From: Flavobacterium sp.
GTDB taxonomy: Bacteria; Bacteroidota; Bacteroidia; Flavobacteriales; Flavobacteriaceae
Reading direction: 5' to 3'
DNA length: 5,297 nucleotides
Assembly: GCA_017984035.1 (NCBI GenBank)
Contig: JAGOAF010000061.1
Location: forward strand, 1-5,297
Part shown: positions 1 through 5,297 of the stretch, one piece after another
Position numbering within the stretch: the stretch's first letter is position 1
How the letters are laid out: every line of letters starts with the position of its first letter
Position numbers and translations under genes: made by a program
Notes under the pieces: model-generated
Seen by the model: the letters and a program-made list of their open reading frames with translations, nothing else
Database searches by the model: none
Told to the model about the DNA's origin: nothing

Positions 1-1361
1 CCTCCGTGTACCATTGAATGACAAACTTCGACACCCGTTGGATAACCATTAATTAATACTCGACCAACTTTAAGTTCCAAAATGGAGAATAACTCTTTGT
101 ATTCTTCAAAATCGTTCGTATTTCCAAAAACAGTAGCCGTTAAATGGCCCTTTAAATTTCTAGCAGCTTTTAATATATCCTCTTTTGAATTTACTTCAAC
201 CAATATACTTGAAGGGCCAAAATTTTCTTCTGCCAATAATTCGTTTTCGAAATAATTTTCTACAGTTGTTTTAAATAAACAAGCAACAGCTGAGTTAGGC
301 TGAACGCCTTCAATACCAGATGCAAAATGTTCTAATTGTTTAATTCCTTTGATTTTATTTACCCCATTGTCAAAAGCTTTTTTGATATTTGGAGTAAGCA
401 TGATTCCAGCTGACACTTCACTAATTTTGGATTCCAGTTGTTCGTAAAATTGCAAGGTATTTTCTGTTGATGAAACAAATGATAATCCTGGATTTGTACA
501 AAATTGACCTACCCCTTGGGTAATTGATGCTGCTAAACCAGTAGCAATTTCAATTGCTTTTTCTTTTATAGCTCCTGGCAAAATAAAAATGGGATTGGTA
601 CTTCCCATTTCTGCAAATACGGGTATGGGTTCAGGCCTTGAGTTCGCAATTTTAAATAATGCGGTCCCCCCTTGGTATGAACCTGTAAATCCTACCGCTT
701 TAATTAATGGGTGCTTTACTAAATTTTCGCTTACTACATTGCTATTCCCCTGAAGTAATTGAAAAGTAGCTTCAGGCATCTCGCATTTTTGAATGGCTAA
801 TTGAATTGCGTTTGCAACCATTTCTGAAGTTCCTGGATGGGCTGGATGGCCTTTTACAACTACTGGACAGCCAGAGGCTAATGCAGAGGCCGTGTCTCCA
901 CCCGCAACTGAAAATGCCAATGGAAAATTACTTGCTCCAAATACCGCAACAGGTCCTAAAGGAATTAATTGGTGACGTATATCCGACTTTGGAAGTGGCT
1001 GTCTATCCGGAATACTGGTATCTATTCTTGCATCTACCCATGAACCTTCTCTAACCACCGATGCAAATAAATTTAATTGCGCAATGGTTCTTCCACGTTC
1101 TCCTTGTAATCTAGCTATTGGTAAAGCTGTTTCTAAATGACATCTTTCAATTAAAGCATCTCCTAAATTTAGTATCTCTTGCCCTATAGTTTCCAAGAAA
1201 TGGGCAATACTTTCTTTTTCTTTTAATCTGTAAATTTCAAAAGCTTTTTGTGCTTTGTGAACCACTTCATTAATATGGCTTTCAGAAGAATTAAAATAAA
1301 TCCCTTCAAGAATTTCATTGTTGGATGGATTTATAGCTTGGAATTTTTCAATAGCACTCAT
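1..1361 (-). CDS. 2,5-dioxopentanoate (2-oxoglutarate semialdehyde) dehydrogenase, C-terminus cut by window edge
   Basis: NAD(P)+-dependent aldehyde dehydrogenase, expected to oxidise 2,5-dioxopentanoate to 2-oxoglutarate in the cytoplasm (EC 1.2.1.26), the last step of the aldarate route. The frame is open from an ATG at 1361 to the left edge, giving 453 complete codons with no stop. Members of this type are about 525 residues, so roughly 70 C-terminal residues are missing. Visible aldehyde dehydrogenase features are the oxyanion Asn145 in FGASNFPLAFSVAGGD, Lys170 in VVVKGHPAHPGTSE (the cofactor-binding region, in the form typical of semialdehyde dehydrogenases of this type), the Gly-rich turn GFTGS near 224-228, the general-base Glu251 in FAEMGSTNP, and the nucleophile Cys288 in GQFCTNPG. 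Near the cut end is NGYPTGVEVCHSMVHG, a signature of this subfamily. It starts 23 bases after the kdgD stop, with no Shine-Dalgarno sequence. The family assignment is firm. The substrate is inferred from the subfamily and neighbours together; NADP+ preference is likely but not proven. Confidence 0.93.
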   Translation of the reverse strand, partial: MSAIEKFQAINPSNNEILEGIYFNSSESHINEVVHKAQKAFEIYRLKEKESIAHFLETIGQEILNLGDALIERCHLETALPIARLQGERGRTIAQLNLFASVVREGSWVDARIDTSIPDRQPLPKSDIRHQLIPLGPVAVFGASNFPLAFSVAGGDTASALASGCPVVVKGHPAHPGTSEMVANAIQLAIQKCEMPEATFQLLQGNSNVVSENLVKHPLIKAVGFTGSYQGGTALFKIANSRPEPIPVFAEMGSTNPIFILPGAIKEKAIEIATGLAASITQGVGQFCTNPGLSFVSSTENTLQFYEQLESKISEVSAGIMLTPNIKKAFDNGVNKIKGIKQLEHFASGIEGVQPNSAVACLFKTTVENYFENELLAEENFGPSSILVEVNSKEDILKAARNLKGHLTATVFGNTNDFEEYKELFSILELKVGRVLINGYPTGVEVCHSMVHG

Positions 1362-1384
1362 AGTAGTAATTGTGTAGTTAATTA

Positions 1385-2302
1385 TTAGTTTATCAATGCG
1401 TTTTCCTTGTCAATCAAAATTTGAAGTTCTTTCATTTCATTGGGTGTAGGCATTACTAGTGGAGACCTTACATCACCCGCGCTTTTCCCAATTAACTGAC
1501 AACCCGCTTTAATCAAACTAACAGCATATCCTTGTTTTTTACTTCTTAAATTAACAAAAGGAACAAAGAATTCTTTGATGATTTTGTTGACAGTTTCAAT
1601 ATCTCCTGCACGAAGTGATTTATAAAAATGATTCGCTAATTTTGGAACAAAATTAAATACTGCTGAAGAGTAAGTGTTTACTCCAATTGATAAATACGCT
1701 TCTGAAATGATCTCAGCCGTTGGAACTCCACCAATGTAAACTAAACGATCTCCAATTAATTTTATAGTCGTATTTAACGCTTCAATATTTCCTGTTCCGT
1801 CTTTTAATGCAATAAAATTGGGACAAGAATCGGCTAAGGTTTTTATATGTTCAGCTGATAAAACCCCATTCGCACGATTATAAAAAATTACTGGTAAGCT
1901 TGTACTTTGAATGATTTTTTTAGCATACTCAACTACCCCATCTTGAGGACACTCGGTTAAGTAAGGAGGCATCAATAACAAAGCATCTATTCCCGCTTCT
2001 TCAGCAATTTTAGCAAATTCAATAGCTTCTGGAATAGATCTTCCTATACTAGATACTGTGGGTACTCTTCCTTGAATTGTTTTAGATGTTAACTTAACAA
2101 TATTAATATACTCTTCTTTTGAAAGTGAAAAAAATTCGCCAGTACCTCCCGCAACAAAAACTGCAGAGACTTCATAATGAACAAATGATTCTAATCTTTC
2201 AGCAAAAGTAGCGGCATTAAAGTTTCCATTGGAATCTAAATCCGTGATGGGAAATGATAACAAACCATCACTTAACGCTTGTGTAATTCTTGTATAATTC
2301 AT
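1385..2302 (-). CDS. kdgD: 5-dehydro-4-deoxyglucarate dehydratase (KDG dehydratase, decarboxylating)
   Basis: Class I TIM-barrel lyase of the DapA/N-acetylneuraminate lyase superfamily that dehydrates and decarboxylates 5-dehydro-4-deoxy-D-glucarate to 2,5-dioxopentanoate (EC 4.2.1.41). Its 305 residues match the usual length of about 300. Visible hallmarks are GLLSFPITD near residues 13-21, the substrate-carboxylate loop AGGTGEFFSL at 51-60, the catalytic Tyr141 in IFYNRANGVL, the Schiff-base Lys167 in ALKDGTGN, GGVPTAE at 191-197, and TYSSAVFNFVP at 210-220. The YNR and SSAVFNF motifs separate KdgD from true DapA, and there are no lysine-biosynthesis genes nearby. The ATG at 2302 is preceded by an A/T-rich leader (TTAAAATAAATAATC) without a Shine-Dalgarno sequence, as is common in Bacteroidota. 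It lies 31 bases after garD and 23 bases before the dehydrogenase that would consume its product. Generic database labels such as dihydrodipicolinate synthase would be misleading here. Confidence 0.94.
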   Translation of the reverse strand: MNYTRITQALSDGLLSFPITDLDSNGNFNAATFAERLESFVHYEVSAVFVAGGTGEFFSLSKEEYINIVKLTSKTIQGRVPTVSSIGRSIPEAIEFAKIAEEAGIDALLLMPPYLTECPQDGVVEYAKKIIQSTSLPVIFYNRANGVLSAEHIKTLADSCPNFIALKDGTGNIEALNTTIKLIGDRLVYIGGVPTAEIISEAYLSIGVNTYSSAVFNFVPKLANHFYKSLRAGDIETVNKIIKEFFVPFVNLRSKKQGYAVSLIKAGCQLIGKSAGDVRSPLVMPTPNEMKELQILIDKENALIN

Positions 2303-2333
2303 GATTATTTATTTTAATTTCTTAATTTCTATT

Positions 2334-3875
2334 TTATGTTAGTGGACCAGGATTAAACAATACCAAATCATTGTGCAATCCTAAAATATCCGAAGCAACT
2401 TTTTTCTTTCCGCTGGCTACATCCAATATGAGATGAAACAATTCCCAACCCATCTCTTCTATTGTTTTTGTTCCTGTAGCTACCTGTCCTGCATCTAAAT
2501 CAATTAAATCAAACCATCTTTGGCTTAATTTAGAATTTGAACCAACCTTAATAACTGGCACTACAGTCAAACCATATGGAGTTCCCCTACCTGTCATAAA
2601 AACGTGCATATTCATTCCCGAGGCTAATTGTAATGTTCCACAAACAAAATCACTTGCGGGTGTAGCGGCGAAGGTCAATCCCTTTTTACGAATTTTTTCA
2701 CCTGGTCCTAAAACATCAATAATTTGACTTTTTCCTGATTTAACTATGGAACCTAGTGCTTTTTCTACAATAGTACTCAAGCCTCCCAATTTATTTCCGG
2801 GTGTGGTATTCGAACTTCGATCAACCATGCCGTTCAGTAAATAATCATCATACCACTTCATTTCATCTAATAATGCTCTACCTACAGATGGACTTGCCGT
2901 TCTTGGTACTAATAGATGAACTGCATCTCTAACTTCTGTAACTTCTGAAAACATAACACTTCCTCCAGCTCTAACAATTAAATCTGAAGCAAAACCAGCT
3001 ACAGGATTTGCAGTTAATCCCGAAAAAGCATCACTGCCTCCACATTGCATTCCTACAACTAAATCCGAAGCGGGACAGGTTACTCTTTGTCTTTTATTTA
3101 ATCGGTTCAAATGGATTTCAGCCGTTTTCATTATTCCCTTAATCATCTCATTGAATCCATGAAATGATTCATCTTGCATATAGGAAATACTCGAGTTTTG
3201 ATCATTATCAGCATCATCGCCTTTTGAAAGCAAATTTTCTGGTCTTAATTTTTCACAACCAAGACCTATAATCATAATCTCGCCTCCAAAATTTGGATTT
3301 GCAGCTAAATTTTTAATTGTTCTAATTGGAACAATTGCAGCAGGAGCATCTATAGCAATGCCACATCCGTAAGTATGATTCAGTGCTACAACATCATCAA
3401 CATTGGGATATAAATGAAGGATTTCTGCTTTAATTTTTTTTACAAGATGTTCTGTCAATCCGGCAACGCATTGAACACTAGTAGAAATGCCTAAAATATT
3501 TTTGGTTCCAACACTACCATCCGCATTACGATATCCTTCAAAAGTAAATCCCTCCAGAGGCTCAACTTTAGGATTGCTAACCTCAGGTAATGAAATAAAT
3601 TGCATGTCTGGAGGTGTTGGTAAGTTCATTTTGGTTTCATTTACCCAATCCCCTTTTGAAATCAATTGATTTGCATAACCTATAATTTGACCGTAGCGAA
3701 TTATAGGGTCGTTAATTGCAAAATCTACCAGTGCAACTTTGTGTCCAAATGGAACAAATTGTTGCAAAATTAAATTTTCATCAATACAAGTTTCTTTATC
3801 TAATCCTTCTTGATCTACAACAATAGCGACATTGTCTTCCTCTTGGGTTTTTAAAAGTTTAATAGGGGTTTTCAT
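2334..3875 (-). CDS. garD: Galactarate dehydratase (UxaA/GarD family)
   Basis: Metal-dependent cytoplasmic dehydratase converting galactarate (mucate) to 5-dehydro-4-deoxy-D-glucarate (EC 4.2.1.42). It is 513 residues, close to E. coli GarD (about 523), and resembles it along its whole length. The N-terminal SAF-like domain (about residues 14-80) holds [16 protein letters not shown] and [11 protein letters not shown]. After a Pro-rich linker comes the catalytic UxaA-type region with [18 protein letters not shown] at 109-126, [13 protein letters not shown] at 166-178, GLGCEKL at 204-210, [12 protein letters not shown] at 275-286, [10 protein letters not shown] at 309-318, [11 protein letters not shown] at 404-414 and TGRGTPYG at 428-435. 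Altronate dehydratase UxaA is the main alternative, but the GarD-specific blocks and the following kdgD argue against it. The segment around 213-237 is acidic and Asn/Ser-rich; this is the stretch where it looks least like the E. coli protein. The ATG at 3875 lies only 3 bases after the permease stop with no Shine-Dalgarno sequence, so translational coupling is likely. Activity on galactarate rather than glucarate is inferred from the family. Confidence 0.95.
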   Translation of the reverse strand: MKTPIKLLKTQEEDNVAIVVDQEGLDKETCIDENLILQQFVPFGHKVALVDFAINDPIIRYGQIIGYANQLISKGDWVNETKMNLPTPPDMQFISLPEVSNPKVEPLEGFTFEGYRNADGSVGTKNILGISTSVQCVAGLTEHLVKKIKAEILHLYPNVDDVVALNHTYGCGIAIDAPAAIVPIRTIKNLAANPNFGGEIMIIGLGCEKLRPENLLSKGDDADNDQNSSISYMQDESFHGFNEMIKGIMKTAEIHLNRLNKRQRVTCPASDLVVGMQCGGSDAFSGLTANPVAGFASDLIVRAGGSVMFSEVTEVRDAVHLLVPRTASPSVGRALLDEMKWYDDYLLNGMVDRSSNTTPGNKLGGLSTIVEKALGSIVKSGKSQIIDVLGPGEKIRKKGLTFAATPASDFVCGTLQLASGMNMHVFMTGRGTPYGLTVVPVIKVGSNSKLSQRWFDLIDLDAGQVATGTKTIEEMGWELFHLILDVASGKKKVASDILGLHNDLVLFNPGPLT

Positions 3876-3878
3876 AAA

Positions 3879-5297
3879 TTAAATTAAAGGTAAAAAAGTA
3901 GAAAGTATCATTAGAGCAATCAATCCTGAAAGTCCCATAACCATAGATAAAAATGAAAAGTGCCTAATCGTTTCTTTTTCTTCCATGGCACACATTTCAG
4001 TTACAATCCAAAAAGCACTGTCATTCATCCAGGTAAAAATCTTAGACCCACAACCAATCGCTAATGCGACATAAACAGGATGAAAACCAAGATCAGAACC
4101 AATTACACCGCTCATAATACCCGCAGCGGTGACCATAGCAACCATAGCTGAACCTTGAACCGTTCGAATAGCGGCTGTAATTAAAAAAGCCAAAGGCAAA
4201 ACCGCAACTTGATAACTTGAAGCTAAATTTCCTAAACTAATTCCTATACCCGTTTGTTCCAACATTTTGCCAAAAACACCTCCAGCAGTTGTTATTAATA
4301 TAATCACACCTGCACTACTAATTGATTCTGCAATGTGTTTTTGAAATAATTTAGAATCATTAACTCTTGTCCATAATAAAATGACAGCAATAGCTGCAGA
4401 AATTGCTAATGCAATATTAGGGTCACCAATAATTGAAAAAATGGATTCCCAATAATTTTGAAATTCATTACTACTATTAGAGGTAAAATCAGAGCTAATG
4501 TCTGAAAAAGTATTTGCTGTAATTAAAAATAGCGGGAGTACAACTGGTAAAATTGAAATCCATAATCCTGGCAAATCTTTGGTTTCTTTCTCTGAAAGTG
4601 CTTTTAATTCATCAATACTAACATCAGCAGTATCTCTCATTGGCAAATCCCACTTTTTATTTGCCCAAATGGCATAAATATAACCACATAAACTAGTAAA
4701 AATACCTACTATAAAACCTCCAACAATCATCGTTCCTGTATCAATCCCAAGAGCTTGAGCAACAAACAATGGACCTGCAGCTGGGGGAACTAATGAATGT
4801 GCCATCACTCCTCCGGCAATAACGGTCATTAAATAGAGACTATACTTTTTAGGATTATGAATTCCCAAACTTTTAATCAAGGGTAACATTAAGTAAAAAA
4901 CGGTTTGAAAAAAAACGGGGATCGCTAAAAGAAAACTACCACTCATAAGAGCTAAAGAAGCATTTTTCTTACCAAACAATCCTAAAAAACTGCGAACAAT
5001 TCTTTCCGCCCCACCACTTTTCATTAAAGCAGTTCCAATTATTGATCCTAGTGCAATTAAAATCCCTATTTTCCCACTAGTATTACCAAAAGCATCCGCA
5101 AGTCTGGTTCCAATAGAAGAAGTTGACAATGCAACTGCCTCTTCGGTAGATAGCCCTTTGTATATAGCATACTTATAAATTAAATCTGCCGAAGTCAACA
5201 CGGATGTTACTAATGCAGCCAATAATAATGATATTACTGAATGGAGTTTGAACTTGATTATACAAACTAAAACTACTAAAGTACCTATTGCAATTAT
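3879..5297 (-). CDS. GntP-family sugar-acid permease, N-terminus cut by window edge
   Basis: Inner-membrane proton symporter of the gluconate (GntP) family, expected here to import an aldarate such as galactarate. In all, 472 residues are visible, ending in FLPLI and TAA. The frame runs open to the right edge: upstream of the TTG at 5222 it encodes LVVLVCIIKFKLHSVISLL, which matches the normal first GntP helices, so that TTG is an internal Leu codon and the true start lies outside. About a dozen hydrophobic segments are seen, for example near visible residues 1-15, 18-33, 76-91, 113-141, 152-170, 188-211, 245-262, 295-309, 327-346 and 453-471, with a charged loop at about 214-243 and a polar Ser/Asn-rich stretch around 264-285. 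Family signatures are PVFFQTVFYLMLPL (127-140), GGVMAHSLVPPAAGPL (162-177), RTVQGSAMVAMVTAAG (378-393) and WMNDSAFWIVTEM (423-435). It is the first visible gene of the operon. The family is firm; the substrate is inferred from the neighbours, and gluconate or another sugar acid is possible. Confidence 0.93.
   Translation of the reverse strand: MIAIGTLVVLVCIIKFKLHSVISLLLAALVTSVLTSADLIYKYAIYKGLSTEEAVALSTSSIGTRLADAFGNTSGKIGILIALGSIIGTALMKSGGAERIVRSFLGLFGKKNASLALMSGSFLLAIPVFFQTVFYLMLPLIKSLGIHNPKKYSLYLMTVIAGGVMAHSLVPPAAGPLFVAQALGIDTGTMIVGGFIVGIFTSLCGYIYAIWANKKWDLPMRDTADVSIDELKALSEKETKDLPGLWISILPVVLPLFLITANTFSDISSDFTSNSSNEFQNYWESIFSIIGDPNIALAISAAIAVILLWTRVNDSKLFQKHIAESISSAGVIILITTAGGVFGKMLEQTGIGISLGNLASSYQVAVLPLAFLITAAIRTVQGSAMVAMVTAAGIMSGVIGSDLGFHPVYVALAIGCGSKIFTWMNDSAFWIVTEMCAMEEKETIRHFSFLSMVMGLSGLIALMILSTFLPLI

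Noticed and set aside
806..1054. 82-codon plus-strand open frame
   Set aside because: It lies wholly antisense to the aldehyde dehydrogenase gene, over its conserved FGASNF and KGHPAHP region. Its translation has no recognisable motif, and the minus-strand frame is clearly the coding one.
1385..2302. Reading the DapA-superfamily gene as 4-hydroxy-tetrahydrodipicolinate synthase or N-acetylneuraminate lyase
   Set aside because: The YNR, ALKDGTGN and TYSSAVFNF motifs and the position between garD and a semialdehyde dehydrogenase fit KdgD. There is no lysine or sialic acid gene nearby.
1..2302. A hydroxyproline degradation cluster (a DapA-type deaminase plus semialdehyde dehydrogenase)
   Set aside because: Hydroxyproline clusters also pair a DapA-superfamily enzyme with this dehydrogenase type, but the adjacent co-oriented garD and the KdgD-type motifs point to aldarate catabolism. 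No proline racemase/epimerase or hydroxyproline oxidase is present in the window.
2303..2333. Possible promoter or terminator in the A/T-rich gap between garD and kdgD
   Set aside because: The 31 bases are A/T-rich like all noncoding sequence here. They contain no stable inverted repeat and are too short for a Bacteroidota -33/-7 promoter plus leader; they serve only as a translation leader.
3487..3669. 60-codon plus-strand open frame
   Set aside because: It is antisense to the conserved N-terminal part of garD, has no recognisable motif, and is explained as a shadow of that gene.

Overview
The window is one tightly packed minus-strand operon from an AT-rich bacterium, most likely a member of the Bacteroidota (probably Flavobacteriia). 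The grounds for this are low G+C, protein sequences rich in Lys, Asn and Ile, and A/T-rich leaders with no recognisable Shine-Dalgarno sequence before any of the three start codons in view. The taxonomic call is inference from composition and style, not from a marker gene.

Read in the direction of transcription (right to left), the genes are: a GntP-family sugar-acid permease (5297-3879, 5' end beyond the right edge); a galactarate dehydratase, GarD (3875-2334); a 5-dehydro-4-deoxyglucarate dehydratase of the DapA superfamily, KdgD (2302-1385); and an aldehyde dehydrogenase of the 2-oxoglutarate semialdehyde dehydrogenase type (1361-1, 3' end beyond the left edge). The gaps are 3, 31 and 23 bases. 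None has room for a promoter or terminator of ordinary size, so the four genes are almost certainly co-transcribed. Their promoter must lie outside the window to the right.

Together the genes spell out a complete hexarate route: uptake of a C6 aldarate, galactarate -> 5-dehydro-4-deoxy-D-glucarate (GarD), -> 2,5-dioxopentanoate + CO2 + H2O (KdgD), -> 2-oxoglutarate (semialdehyde dehydrogenase), which enters the TCA cycle. The gene order matches the order of the reactions. This is the non-aldolase (dehydratase/semialdehyde) branch, distinct from the E. coli GarL/GarR/GarK branch that ends in pyruvate and glycerate.

I found no RNA genes, mobile elements, repeats, CRISPR or obvious novel system. 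The pathway is known. The points worth a second look are the use of a GntP permease in this setting, a Gln at a usually acidic position in it, and the subtype of the aldehyde dehydrogenase. The most useful annotation correction is that the permease has no start codon inside the window: the apparent TTG start at 5222 lies inside the reading frame.
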